DNA of 64,000 nt. Origin: Muribaculaceae bacterium. GTDB taxonomy: Bacteria; Bacteroidota; Bacteroidia; Bacteroidales; Muribaculaceae. A program made the translations under genes and the position numbers. Below the pieces are notes generated by a model. The model searched no databases. It worked only from the letters and a program-made list of their open reading frames with translations, and was not told the origin of the DNA. The stretch covers positions 17,138 through 81,137 of the forward strand of contig CAJSYI010000010.1 in assembly GCA_910573745.1 (NCBI GenBank), written 5' to 3'. Below are positions 32,460 through 41,107 of the stretch, one piece after another (within the stretch, counting starts at the first letter, position 1; every line of letters starts with the position of its first letter).

Positions 32460-33602
32460 TTATAAAACCTTGTCAAGGAGATTCATCGCCTCGACTTTTT
32501 TACTGTCGATAATTTTTGCGTAAACCTGGGTCGCGCGCACATCGGAATGTCCCATCATCTTGCTTGCCGTATAGAGGTCAACCCCGGCAGTCATCAGCAT
32601 TGTTCCGAACGTATGGCGCGACATGTGGAAATGTATCTCCTTGCCTATACCGGCTTGTTTAGTCCATTTTTTAAGATGTTTCCCAATTCTGGTCTTGCTC
32701 GGCAGAGCATCAAAGACAGCTCTGTCGGATGGCGCGACACCCCTTTCCGGCAGATATTCCACCGCTTTTGATGAGAGGGGAACCGATACATGCTTTCTTG
32801 TCTTCTTCATTATAAACGACAACACTACCGTTTCTCCGCTTTTAGAAATATTTTGCCACCGGAGATTCAGCATATCGGAAATACGAAGCCCGCTGAAACA
32901 GCAGAACAGGAATGCCCGTCTGATATGGTCATGTTTATATGGTGTGGCTTCCAGTATGCCGACCTCATCAAGAGTGAGGAAACTACAAGTGGACTGCGGT
33001 TCAGTGATCTTGTCGGCAGTATTAAGAAGCGTCCACGGATTGCTCTTGATATACCCCATACGCATGGCGTTGTTGAGAATATCCGCAAGATGCCAAAAAT
33101 ATCCAAAAGCGGTTTTCCTTGCCAGCACCCTGCCGGTTTTAGGACTGCGATAAGATAAAACCCAGTCTTTGAAATCAATGCAGAATTTCTTATCCACATC
33201 ACACAGTCTGGTGCCCGGCCTGAAAACTTCAAAATTTCTTCGTGCCGTGACAAGAGCCTTGTAGGTATTCATACCGCGCTCCTTATAATAGGAAATCAGG
33301 ATGTCGATATAATCACATAGAAGGATTCCGGATTTGTCTTGTGTCTCTATTGCCTCCGATATACCTTGTATATGGGCGTTGCATTTTTCGATGATGATTT
33401 CCTCAGCCCTGCGCAGTGTTTTGGCATTCTCGCGCTTTGCCTTTTCGGTTGCTTCGGGCAGAAGATACAGTTTAAGGAACTCATACTCATGTTTCCCGTT
33501 AATGGCATGGTCTATGAAAAGCGACTCGCGCCCGTCCGCAAGTTTGCGACGGCGTAACTTGTACGGACTTTTATCTACTTTTGATGTTCTTTTTCTACCC
33601 AT
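32460..33602 (-). CDS. Tyrosine recombinase, first of a tandem pair
   Basis: A 380-residue integrase that shares the N-terminal pattern KLADGRESLFIDHAINGKHEYEFLKLYLLPEA with its partner. Catalytic residues are Arg (LRISDMLNLRW), His-x-x-Arg (HMSRHTFG), His (MMGHSDVRAT) and Tyr (QVYAKI). It is the gene nearest the right end of IME1. The TACCTTTG promoter motif lies 28 bases upstream. Together the pair should integrate and excise the 22-kb element at TTCCCTT-containing sites. Confidence 0.9.
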   Translation of the reverse strand: MGRKRTSKVDKSPYKLRRRKLADGRESLFIDHAINGKHEYEFLKLYLLPEATEKAKRENAKTLRRAEEIIIEKCNAHIQGISEAIETQDKSGILLCDYIDILISYYKERGMNTYKALVTARRNFEVFRPGTRLCDVDKKFCIDFKDWVLSYRSPKTGRVLARKTAFGYFWHLADILNNAMRMGYIKSNPWTLLNTADKITEPQSTCSFLTLDEVGILEATPYKHDHIRRAFLFCCFSGLRISDMLNLRWQNISKSGETVVLSFIMKKTRKHVSVPLSSKAVEYLPERGVAPSDRAVFDALPSKTRIGKHLKKWTKQAGIGKEIHFHMSRHTFGTMLMTAGVDLYTASKMMGHSDVRATQVYAKIIDSKKVEAMNLLDKVL

Positions 33603-33629
33603 TGCTTTTCAGTACATTATATCCGATTG

Positions 33630-33637
33630 CAAAGGTA
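33630..33637 (-). promoter_or_regulatory. -7 promoter element for the tandem integrases
   Basis: On the minus strand the sequence is TACCTTTG, matching TAnnTTTG, 28 bases upstream of the ATG at 33602. A TTTTG lies about 20 bases further upstream. Confidence 0.55.
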
Positions 33638-33666
33638 GTAAATAAATCCGATAAAAGTATCAAAAC

Positions 33667-33680
33667 AAGTAACAAAAATA
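33667..33680 (+). repeat. Subterminal repeat near the IME1 right end
   Basis: CAAGTAACAAAAAT, found also at 11489-11502 in the same orientation near the left end. The repeat is short and AT-rich, so coincidence cannot be excluded. The location beside the integrase promoter makes an integrase-binding role possible. Confidence 0.35.
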
Positions 33681-33795
33681 ATCTCCAAATGGGTATTTTA
33701 GGAAATTAATGAGAATCTGACTCGCAGCAATAAAACTCTTATATATAGGATTATAAATGTTTTATACAGCTGATTATTTCGCTTAAATTCCATAT

Positions 33796-33810
33796 TTATT
33801 TTCTTCCCTT
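33796..33810 (+). repeat. Right attachment repeat of IME1
   Basis: TTATTTTCTTCCCTT, the right copy of the 15-bp direct repeat. The bases to its right (TTGTGAAGCTC) continue as a member of the leader family, while the sequence to its left does not match that family. Confidence 0.6.
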
Positions 33811-34071
33811 TTGTGAAGCTCTCTTGAGCTTCCCGGCAGGGCTGGCCGTTTTTCGTGCAATGCGCAACTGCGGCCAAAGGGAGGATAAGGCAAGGGTGAG
33901 GTCAGCGGCAAGACCGGGATACCCAAATTTTGGAGGCACGAGAAAATTTGAAACCGAAGGCTCGGTTTCGAGCTGAAGGTTGCGGAGGCTCACGGGCGCA
34001 GTCCGCCGACCTCAAACGAAGTGGCCTTTGCCGTTCCTCCCGGACGCGGTAATTTCGCACGGAAAAACGCC
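33804..34071 (-). ncRNA. Structured leader element, copy 1 (separated from its gene)
   Basis: One of three related non-coding elements of about 230-270 bases, described in plus-strand order. It has CCCTTTTG, then the hairpin GAAGCTC/GAGCTTC (33815-33832), a GGCAAG segment, GGGATACC, a second hairpin CAAATTTT/AAAATTTG (33924-33950), then GGAGGCTCACGGGCGC and CGCACGGAAAAACGCC. The second hairpin is present in all three copies with different bases. The elements act as minus-strand leaders in the other two cases. This copy now ends at the IME1 border and probably once preceded the gene starting at 11382. Confidence 0.6.
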
Positions 34072-34231
34072 AATCCTGTCGGCAGCGAATAATTCACAGG
34101 AAAAAATCTTCATAAAAACATCCGCTCCAAAGCGTCAGCCTTGAAGCGGATCAGGGCCATCGTTCCGAGAGCGGTCATCCAAAGACCCGGCGGCACATTG
34201 GTATTCCATAGACCCGCGCCCAAAACAGCAA
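34072..34231. other. Short non-coding stretch between leader copy 1 and a terminator
   Basis: About 160 bases, GC-rich, with no gene. It should contain the promoter that once drove the leader toward lower coordinates, but I see no clear TAnnTTTG element. Confidence 0.3.
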
Positions 34232-34259
34232 GGCGTGACACGTATATACGCCTCACGCC
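34232..34259 (-). terminator. Terminator after the 34268 gene
   Basis: GGCGTGA (34232-34238) pairs with TCACGCC (34253-34259); on the minus strand the hairpin is followed by a TTGCTGTTTT tract. It ends the three-gene minus-strand unit at 34268-35527. Confidence 0.55.
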
Positions 34260-34267
34260 CCACTGTT

Positions 34268-34558
34268 CTATAATTCGGGTACTGCCAGCCAGCTCACATT
34301 GTCGCCTTGCGGCATGGGTAGTAACGGGTCATACTGCATTAGCTGATATGAGGCTATCTTGAAATCAGCCTCGATTACGGCATATATTATCACCTGTCCT
34401 TTTTCCGGCACACACTCCGAAAACCTATGCCATTCGGGACATGGATTTTTGTCAGCCCATTCCGCGCCCTCTATGAAGCAATACATATTAGGCACACGAA
34501 AATCGCTGTCCTTATACCGCTCGGCGGCTTCTTTTCGTATTTCCTCTTTTCGGTTCAT
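34268..34558 (-). CDS. DUF551-like small ICE protein
   Basis: A 96-residue protein: a helical N-terminus (RKEEIRKEAAERYKDSDFRVPNMYCFIEGAEWADKNP) then WHRFSECVPEKGQVIIYAV and a Trp near the end (NVSWLAVPEL). This resembles the pattern of DUF551 proteins known from phages and elements. It is the last gene of a three-gene minus-strand unit. The role is not known. Confidence 0.6.
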   Translation of the reverse strand: MNRKEEIRKEAAERYKDSDFRVPNMYCFIEGAEWADKNPCPEWHRFSECVPEKGQVIIYAVIEADFKIASYQLMQYDPLLPMPQGDNVSWLAVPEL

Positions 34559-34573
34559 AATCGTTTCGCTTTG

Positions 34574-34846
34574 TCAATCAAACCATTCCGGATTATCCTC
34601 TTTAAGTTCCTCGATTAATGCGTCATCGGGCAGACCGAGGTTGCTGTCAGCGGTATAGAAGAAAATATCTTCATCGACCTTTTCAGCCTCCTTGTCGGCG
34701 AAGCCGTCCGAGCCGTCGGTTGCAGGATAAGGCATAAGGACATCAAGCAGGCTTGTTCCCGCGATTATCAGTTCCTCGCCCTCGTTGCTTCTCACGATAC
34801 GGCAGGTGTATTCCTTGCCCTTGTAGTTGATTTCAGTTGTAATCAT
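34574..34846 (-). CDS. Small acidic ICE protein
   Basis: A 90-residue acidic protein (MITTEINYKGKEYTCRIVRSNEGEELIIAGTSLLDVLMPYPATDG ... DEDIFFYTADSNLGLPDDALIEELKEDNPEWF). It lies between two other accessory genes in one operon. The family was not recognised; the acidic nature resembles the genes at 8.9-9.8 kb. Confidence 0.6.
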   Translation of the reverse strand: MITTEINYKGKEYTCRIVRSNEGEELIIAGTSLLDVLMPYPATDGSDGFADKEAEKVDEDIFFYTADSNLGLPDDALIEELKEDNPEWFD

Positions 34847-34903
34847 ATCGGTATTGTGTTTATGCTCCCTGCGCCTCTGACCGCGCAGGGAGCGGTTTAT
34901 AAA

Positions 34904-35527
34904 TCAGTCTATATCAACTCCTATAAAGTGCTCGTTGTCAATCAACAGATAGTAGTAGCCGTTGCCACAGCCGCGATACTCCTTGCTTAGTCCAGCTTTG
35001 ATGTCACCCTTGCGATAATATCCGTCGTCCTTGTCAGCTATCTCTATCCATAGGGTGCCGTCATAACCCCGGAAGTCGAACCTGCCGGAATGGTAGGCGC
35101 GCCTTTCGGCAAGTGCCTTGCGAAATTCCTCTACCGCCCACGGCGCATGACGCTCCACGGCTTTGAGGGAGATAATCTCACCATCTATGCGAGTGCCGGT
35201 TGTGAGCCGGTTTTCGTAACAGCCCTTTGTAGGGTCTGCCATGAGGCATTTTCGCACGAAAGCCGAGGGGAAGGTGGCACGCGAGGCGTAACGCCTGAAC
35301 TTTTCCACAATATTTGCTTCAGGCTTCTCCACTTTCACTACTCCGAGCCAGTTGGCTACGGTTGACTGCGGTATGATGTAGCCGCGTCTGCGTGAGCGTG
35401 GAGCGAACTCGCATATATAGCCCTGTGTGGAGAAAAACAGGCGTCTGCGTTCTCTGCCCTCGTTGGTGGTAATGTCGTAAAGACCCGAATTGCGGTCGAT
35501 GATGGTTGCTGCTGCTTGATAGTCCAT
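34904..35527 (-). CDS. Uncharacterised ICE protein behind a structured leader
   Basis: A 207-residue protein with a basic middle (RSRRRGYIIPQSTVANWLGVVKVEKPEANIVEKFRRYASRATFPSAFVRKCLMADPTKG) and an aromatic C-terminus. It is the first gene of a minus-strand operon, and leader copy 2 lies directly upstream of its ATG. The family was not recognised. A nucleic-acid-binding function is possible from the basic stretch. Confidence 0.6.
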   Translation of the reverse strand: MDYQAAATIIDRNSGLYDITTNEGRERRRLFFSTQGYICEFAPRSRRRGYIIPQSTVANWLGVVKVEKPEANIVEKFRRYASRATFPSAFVRKCLMADPTKGCYENRLTTGTRIDGEIISLKAVERHAPWAVEEFRKALAERRAYHSGRFDFRGYDGTLWIEIADKDDGYYRKGDIKAGLSKEYRGCGNGYYYLLIDNEHFIGVDID

Positions 35528-35550
35528 GTTTTAGTGTTTGAATTTGTTTT

Positions 35551-35790
35551 TTCCCTTTTGGCTTGAAGCTCCGGGCTTCATCCGCAGGGGGTATGTTTTT
35601 TGTGCATACACCACGGCGGACCACCGGGGCGGATTAGACAAGTGTGAAGTCAGAGGGCAAGCGCGGGATACCCATTTTTTGAGCGACAAAAAATGCGGAG
35701 GCTCACGGGCGCGGAACTCCGACCTCAAGCGCGGCGTCACTTGTCGTTCCGCCCGTCCGCCGTAGCTTCGCACACAAAAACGCCGCCGCA
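35551..35790 (-). ncRNA. Structured leader element, copy 2
   Basis: The intact copy before the gene starting at 35527. In plus-strand order: CCCTTTTG, hairpin GAAGC/GCTTC (35565-35579), GGGATACC, hairpin CATTTTTTG/CAAAAAATG (35673-35695), GGAGGCTCACGGGCGCGG, then CGCACACAAAAACGCCGCC. It shares long stretches with copy 1 outside the stems, while the second stem has a different sequence but keeps full pairing. On the minus strand it would form a leader ending in AAAGGGAAAAAACAAA before the ATG. Confidence 0.65.
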
Positions 35791-36457
35791 GGTGAAGCCC
35801 GCAGGGTTTTCAAACAAAAAAGTATATCCGGCGACCTTAACCGGCAGGTTGCGGCAGGCCGGATGCCGTTCACGGCATCGGGGTTGCGGTGTTCCGGGCA
35901 TAGAGCGCGGATCAAGTCGGAAGCCGCCTTCACGGAGGCTTCAGTCTTGTGGCGCGGCCGGTTTACACACGAAAGGCTATATGTGATGTCGGTGTGCCTC
36001 CCGGCTCACGGACATGGCATATAGCCCGGATTATCAGGTATTCGGGAGGGAGCGGAGGAATGCAAGGTAGTGAGGCGTGATGCGCTCCATGCGCCCACAC
36101 CTCGCTCCGCTTTGCCTCGGCTTCAGCCCGGTAGGTTTCCCTAAGATGTATAGATAGATGTCAGAACTCCTCATCGTTGTAGTGGCAAAGGGCACTAATG
36201 ATATTATCTGCTAATTTACAGAGAGTTATGTTATATTTAGGCTTTAATCCAAATGCTATTTGTGCTACTGTTTGTGGTTCGCAAATCAAAAAAATAATTT
36301 TATATTTGGAGGGTTAGAAAATAATTTATAACTTTGCAAAATAATTCATCAAGAAGAAGTAACGCTCTAAATGTTAATTATTCCTAAGATTTTTACACTG
36401 CTGAACAATTATCCTCTTGTTGCGCTATACTATAAAAACATATACAACAACTAACAG
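35791..36457. other. About 670-bp region without a gene between ICE and surface-protein cargo
   Basis: The first 350 bases are GC-rich with several possible hairpins (for example a repeated GCATATAGCC/GGCTATATG pair near 35.97-36.02 kb), and the rest is AT-rich. The only defined signal is the promoter at 36305-36336. No gene was found. Confidence 0.4.
36305..36336 (+). promoter_or_regulatory. Promoter of the surface-protein cargo
   Basis: TTTG at 36305-36308 and TAACTTTG at 36329-36336 are spaced by 20 bases, a good Bacteroidetes promoter. The leader to the first gene is about 120 bases. Confidence 0.65.
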
Positions 36458-37258
36458 ATGAAGAAAACATTATTGTATTCTTTGCTCGTTGCTTCAATCG
36501 CGGGACTTTGGTCTTGTAGTAACGATGCGGGTGTTCCTGTCCCACAGGACGAAGAAATTTCGACCAGATCTGGTGAATTGGTCGAATGCCTTAATATTAC
36601 ATATAAAGGCAAAACTTACCAGAATGTGCCAACTTCTTATGACGAGAATGGGGACTTCTTGTTCCTTGACTCGGAGTTCTCGGCAATCTATGCCGAAGAG
36701 CTTGCGAACGATTTGGATTGGTCTATCTCTGCCAAAGATTCGCACAACATTACATTCTATCCTGATTTGAAGAATAATCTCGATTCGAATGGTATAGAGG
36801 TGGATGAGAGTATTGAGGCTGTTGATGCTGCTCTTGCCGTAGCCCTTACGCGTGCAGGGTACAATGACTTGGCTGAGGTTACATTATATGATGATAGAGA
36901 CTTCAAGGATAGAAACTATTCTTTCCAGTTGAATGACTCGATTATCTATACTGAGGTGGCCAACTTAAAAAATAAGCCTTGGGAGTTTAACGATAAGTGT
37001 TCGTCTCTAATCTTGACAAACAACATGCCCGATGATCCCAATAAAATCTTTAAATTGGGTTATTTTGAATACCCCTGTTCTGAAATTGAGGCTGTATTTA
37101 TCGGCTACGATGATCGTAATTTCAGTGATCGCACCATTACTTGTGTAGCTCCTCCTACTTCGGTAAAAAAATATCCGAGCCTTCCGGGATTTAATGATAA
37201 GATGTCTTCTTTCAAATTATTATTTGCGAAGAAAGGTCAATACCAGCCCTCAATTTAA
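36458..37258 (+). CDS. Lipoprotein with beta/gamma-crystallin-like domain
   Basis: A 266-residue lipoprotein: signal MKKTLLYSLLVASIAGLWSC with Cys20. Residues 140-260 contain two Greek-key-like motifs (TLYDDRDFKDRNYSFQLNDSI ... EFNDKCSSLILTN and FIGYDDRNFSDRTITCVAPP ... FNDKMSSFKLLF), the Y-x-x-x-[FYW]-x-G/D pattern and final SS-x-x motif of beta/gamma crystallins, which often bind calcium. It would be anchored at the outer membrane. A terminator separates it from the following genes. Confidence 0.75.
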   Translation: MKKTLLYSLLVASIAGLWSCSNDAGVPVPQDEEISTRSGELVECLNITYKGKTYQNVPTSYDENGDFLFLDSEFSAIYAEELANDLDWSISAKDSHNITFYPDLKNNLDSNGIEVDESIEAVDAALAVALTRAGYNDLAEVTLYDDRDFKDRNYSFQLNDSIIYTEVANLKNKPWEFNDKCSSLILTNNMPDDPNKIFKLGYFEYPCSEIEAVFIGYDDRNFSDRTITCVAPPTSVKKYPSLPGFNDKMSSFKLLFAKKGQYQPSI

Positions 37259-37281
37259 GGGTGTGATGTATAAATATTATG

Positions 37282-37319
37282 ATTTACCCCTGCCGCAGTA
37301 ATATGTAGCAGGGGTAAAT
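37282..37319 (+). terminator. Terminator after the crystallin-like lipoprotein
   Basis: ATTTACCCCTGC (37282-37293) and GCAGGGGTAAAT (37308-37319) form a perfect 12-bp stem with a short loop, followed by T-rich sequence. Confidence 0.75.
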
Positions 37320-37370
37320 TTCTAAAATGTAGCTTTGATTCGCTAAACCCCAGTTTTATAAGAATAAATA

Positions 37371-37826
37371 ATGAAATTGATATATAGGATTTGGCTCTTT
37401 ATAGTACCATTAGTAATATTGTCTTGCAATAATGAGGAGACTGAGCCATCACTCCCCAATTCTCCAAGCTATCGCGACGGCATTTATTCGGGGAAACAAC
37501 TTGAGTTCAGTGTTGACGGAAAAGAGACCATGACAGTATCCTCTGTAACATTGACTTCAAGGCTTTTAGATGCCAATTTAGACCCCGATAAGGATCCGGA
37601 CCAAATAGCCCATCCGTCGGATCCGACTTATACGACTACCGTATCGATTGCCGGCTTCCCCTTGGAAGGCGATAAGTCGTCGTTTGTGACTGTCTCCAAT
37701 ATAATGGGGTTCAAAGGCACGACCATGATACAGAATATAGAATATGAGTACGTCGGCGAGTTTACCGGCGATCCCCTCTCGCATCACGAGAATAAAGGTC
37801 TTATCCTTAAGCTAACTACAAAATGA
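37371..37826 (+). CDS. Small lipoprotein upstream of the TonB receptor
   Basis: A 151-residue lipoprotein with signal MKLIYRIWLFIVPLVILSC (lipobox ILSC, Cys19). The mature region is beta-rich (GKQLEFSVDGKETMTVSSVTLTSRLLD ... YTTTVSIAGFPLEGDKSSFVTVSNIMGF). It overlaps the start of the receptor gene as ATGA, so it probably cooperates with the transporter, perhaps as a surface-exposed ligand-binding component. No family name is certain. Confidence 0.7.
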   Translation: MKLIYRIWLFIVPLVILSCNNEETEPSLPNSPSYRDGIYSGKQLEFSVDGKETMTVSSVTLTSRLLDANLDPDKDPDQIAHPSDPTYTTTVSIAGFPLEGDKSSFVTVSNIMGFKGTTMIQNIEYEYVGEFTGDPLSHHENKGLILKLTTK

Positions 37827-40114
37827 CATTAAGGATAATCGCCATTATGGCAGGGCTGTTTTGCTTCCCTGCCATCTGTGTTTTAGGTCAAGACGGCTTT
37901 GCCACGTCCGATTCAGTCGGCAAAGTCAATGTACTGAAAGAAGTGGAAGTACGGGGTTATGGTGCCGACCGCAACCTCAACGCTCCGGAAATGGGAAGGA
38001 TAAGCCTAAGTAACAAGATGGTAATGGACTTACCAGTGATGTTTGGCGAACCTGATATTGTCAAGGCATTGCAGACTCTGCCTGGGGTCTCCCAGGGTGT
38101 CGAAGGATTCACGGGAATGTATGTGAGAGGCGGAGACAATGACCAGAACCTTTTTCTCTACCAAGGTTTACCGCTTTATCATGTTAGCCATCTTGGAGGC
38201 ATATTCTCGTCGTTCAATGTCCCGACTGTAAGCCGTGTTGACTTCTACAAGGCCGCATTTCCTGCGCGCTACGGAGGGAGAATATCTTCAATAACTGATG
38301 TTGCCATGAAGCGTTCTGATTTTGAAAAGTTTCATGGAAAGTTTTCCGTGGGGTTGCTCAGCGCCAATATCTTCCTTACCGGACCTGTTATAAAAGACCG
38401 TACGGCATTTACCATAGGTGTCAGGCGTTCATGGATTGACCTGGTCTCGGCACCGACACTTGCAATAATGAACGCGGTTGAAAAGAAAAAAGGAAAGAAA
38501 CATATTGCCGGATATAGCTTCACTGACCTCAATCTCCGTCTTGACCACAAGTTTAACCAAGACATGACGGCTTATATAATAGGATATTATGGTCATGACC
38601 GCCTCAAAATAGGCCTGCGTGAATTTGAGGGTAAGAATGAGAGCTATGTAGTGGGGCCTGACGGCATACCGGTGCCTGACGACACTGAGTCAACCACCCG
38701 TTTCTTTGATGAGGATGTCAATCGTCTGTCATGGGGCAACTGGGGTGTGCTCGGTGCATTCGACTACAGACTCGGACCAGGGATATGGAATACATCTGTA
38801 TATTACTCCAAATATTCTTCCACCTACCGTCAGGAAAGGGAATATCAGAGTGATCTGGAGGATTCTGACACATACGGATATAACAAAAGTCGGACAAAAA
38901 ACAGCATCGCCGACATCGGTGTCAGGACAAGCTATCTTGCCGATTTCTCCAAAACTTACAGGCTTCGAGCCGGAATAGAGTTTGTCAGCCACGACTATCT
39001 GCCGGAAGGTCTTGTAAACCAATTCTATTCCGACGGGGAATGCAGTGAGGATGACAATAACAGCCCTCATATCTCATCCAATGAACTGGCTGCATACCTT
39101 GACAACACTCTAAACTTCAATGACAAGATAGCGTTCAACTTAGGTCTTAGAGGGACATTTTGCCGAATTCAGGGACACACATTTTCCAATATTGAACCAA
39201 GGGCATCTCTGAAGATAGCCATAGGGACAAACTATAGCGTCAAGGCAAGCTATGCGAGAATGCACCAATATGTGCAGCAGGTTTCAAACAACTATATAAG
39301 TCTTCCAACCGACCTTTGGCAACCCGTCGCCGCAGGGTTCAAGCCTCTAAGAAGTGACCAGTATTCACTGGGATTTTACGGCAACCTTCCATGGTATATG
39401 TATTTCTCTTTTGAGGGATGGTATAAGGACATGGACAATCTTCTCGAATATCGTGAAGGCGTATCTGTACTGAATCCCGGACTCTCATGGAATGAGAAAC
39501 TCACTTCCGGGAAAGGGTGGTCTTACGGGCTGGATTTTAGTGTTACAAAGGAGGCGGGCAGGTTTACAGGCTCGCTCGGTTACGGGCTGATGTGGAACTG
39601 GCGCAAGTTTGAGGATTTGAATATCGGAAGAAAGTTCCCTGCAAAGTTTGACAACCGTCACAAAATCAATATAAACCTGTCTTACAAGCTCAACGACAAA
39701 ATAGATTTCAATGCCGGGTGGACTTATATGACCGGCAACCGGCTCACACTCTCGATGTATAACTATGACATACCTGGGAGCCAGTTCCCCGACGCGCCTA
39801 CAGTAGGTCCTCCGGGATACGGCAACGAAGTTGACGGAATAGACTATTATTCATCGAGAAACAATGTGCGTCTTCCGGCATACCACAGGCTTGACCTCGG
39901 CATGAGCATCTACAAGACATATAAGAACGGACGTTCCGGGGTTTGGAATTTCAGTCTCTACAATGCCTATTGTCGGATGAATGCCATAACTATCAAGAAA
40001 GACAATGAGAACAACATTATTGACTCCGCCAACAAAGATAACTGGCACAGAGCGTTCAAGACGTTGAGCTTCATTCCTATAATTCCATCAGTCTCCTATA
40101 CATATTCATTCTAA
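37823..40114 (+). CDS. TonB-dependent outer-membrane receptor
   Basis: A 763-residue receptor with a signal peptide, a plug domain (EVEVRGYGADRNLNAPEMGRISLSNKMVMDLPVMFGEPDIVKALQTLPGVSQGVEGFTGMYVRGGDNDQNLFLYQGLPLYH) and a C-terminal beta barrel ending SVSYTYSF. It lacks the N-terminal carboxypeptidase-like extension of many SusC-type receptors. It is translated from an ATGA overlap with the small lipoprotein and is followed 3 bases later by a DUF4249 gene, the usual partner for this receptor subtype. The ligand is unknown. Confidence 0.9.
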   Translation: MTLRIIAIMAGLFCFPAICVLGQDGFATSDSVGKVNVLKEVEVRGYGADRNLNAPEMGRISLSNKMVMDLPVMFGEPDIVKALQTLPGVSQGVEGFTGMYVRGGDNDQNLFLYQGLPLYHVSHLGGIFSSFNVPTVSRVDFYKAAFPARYGGRISSITDVAMKRSDFEKFHGKFSVGLLSANIFLTGPVIKDRTAFTIGVRRSWIDLVSAPTLAIMNAVEKKKGKKHIAGYSFTDLNLRLDHKFNQDMTAYIIGYYGHDRLKIGLREFEGKNESYVVGPDGIPVPDDTESTTRFFDEDVNRLSWGNWGVLGAFDYRLGPGIWNTSVYYSKYSSTYRQEREYQSDLEDSDTYGYNKSRTKNSIADIGVRTSYLADFSKTYRLRAGIEFVSHDYLPEGLVNQFYSDGECSEDDNNSPHISSNELAAYLDNTLNFNDKIAFNLGLRGTFCRIQGHTFSNIEPRASLKIAIGTNYSVKASYARMHQYVQQVSNNYISLPTDLWQPVAAGFKPLRSDQYSLGFYGNLPWYMYFSFEGWYKDMDNLLEYREGVSVLNPGLSWNEKLTSGKGWSYGLDFSVTKEAGRFTGSLGYGLMWNWRKFEDLNIGRKFPAKFDNRHKININLSYKLNDKIDFNAGWTYMTGNRLTLSMYNYDIPGSQFPDAPTVGPPGYGNEVDGIDYYSSRNNVRLPAYHRLDLGMSIYKTYKNGRSGVWNFSLYNAYCRMNAITIKKDNENNIIDSANKDNWHRAFKTLSFIPIIPSVSYTYSF

Positions 40115-40117
40115 AAA

Positions 40118-41101
40118 ATGCGAAACAAACAATATCTGCTTTCAGCCTTGTTCCCGGTCATGCTTATCTCGTGCTATCACGAGGTGGATCTTGACGAATA
40201 CCGCGACAAGGACGGCGAGAATATCCTTACCATCAATTCTTTGGTATGTCCGGATTCTTCACTGCAGGTGTCGGCGACAAAGACCTATTTCTTTTCCGAC
40301 ATCCATAACGACAGGACATACGTGAAAGACCTTAACATATTGGTTAAGGTAAACGAAGTTGGAAGAGGAATCATGGAATATGATAAAACAAGAAATCTAT
40401 ATATATCGGATATAAAAATACAGTCTGGTGACAGGGTTACTATCAGCACCGAATACTCAGAGACCTTCGTCTCCGCATCCGACATTATGCCGGATGCGGC
40501 CAGCATAGAAGGAGTCTCGGTAGAGCGGCAGGGTCCGGTAAGTATCTATACCAACTCAGACTTTATATTCACGTATGGCATTACGTTTACAGACCGTCCG
40601 GATGAAGACAATTATTATTTTCTGCAATGGGACGCGGTGGAGCGAGGCAAGGACATCAGGATGGGAGAACGAGACTTTGCCCATGAGCTTGTATTTCAGC
40701 AGCTTGCCAGCCAAATCCATTCCACACTTCCAGGATGGGAGCCATATTCACCATACGGGCTTCCTTTTTCTGACAAAGGGATTGATGGTAAAGAACACAC
40801 CATTGTAGTCAAGGAAATAGTGCAGATGGTAAAAGGGTCTAATGAATGGAGAAAAACACAGATGAAGCGTGGATTCAGACTTTATGCAATCTCCAAGGCA
40901 TATTATGACTATCTTGTAAGCGTTCTGATAAACCAGACGGGAGACAAAGGGCTGCAGGGTGGTATGATTGACCTCGGCATTGCTGACCCGGTAAAGGTTT
41001 TCTCTAACATAGAGGGCGGAGTTGGCATATTGGGGTGCTATACTATGGCAGAAAGTGAGATTGATGTAATGAAGATTGTAGGACCATTTCCAACTGAATA
41101 A
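40118..41101 (+). CDS. DUF4249 lipoprotein
   Basis: A 327-residue lipoprotein: MRNKQYLLSALFPVMLISC (Cys19) then the DUF4249 start (VDLDEYRDKDGENILTINSLVCPDSSLQVSATKTYFF). DUF4249 proteins are found next to short TonB receptors and probably act as surface partners in ligand capture. The gene follows the receptor by 3 bases. Confidence 0.85.
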   Translation: MRNKQYLLSALFPVMLISCYHEVDLDEYRDKDGENILTINSLVCPDSSLQVSATKTYFFSDIHNDRTYVKDLNILVKVNEVGRGIMEYDKTRNLYISDIKIQSGDRVTISTEYSETFVSASDIMPDAASIEGVSVERQGPVSIYTNSDFIFTYGITFTDRPDEDNYYFLQWDAVERGKDIRMGERDFAHELVFQQLASQIHSTLPGWEPYSPYGLPFSDKGIDGKEHTIVVKEIVQMVKGSNEWRKTQMKRGFRLYAISKAYYDYLVSVLINQTGDKGLQGGMIDLGIADPVKVFSNIEGGVGILGCYTMAESEIDVMKIVGPFPTE

Positions 41102-41107
41102 GATGAG

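Larger units (their letters stand above)
11404..33810. mobile_element. IME1: 22.4-kb mobilizable element nested in the ICE
   Basis: Boundaries are set by a 15-bp direct repeat with one mismatch, TTATTTT[T/C]TTCCCTT, at 11404-11418 and 33796-33810. Joining the outer flanks recreates a leader element of the same form as the intact copies at 35.55 and 44.95 kb. Inside are tandem integrases at the right end, an excisionase-like HTH, a replication-like protein, mobA, mobB, a candidate oriT and a 12-kb operon of immunity-like genes. No mating-pore genes are present, so it would need an ICE, perhaps its host element, for transfer. Confidence 0.7.

Noticed and set aside
35538..35986. Open frames within the leader elements
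   Set aside because: They differ between the three copies while the hairpins are kept, so the elements are structural and not coding.
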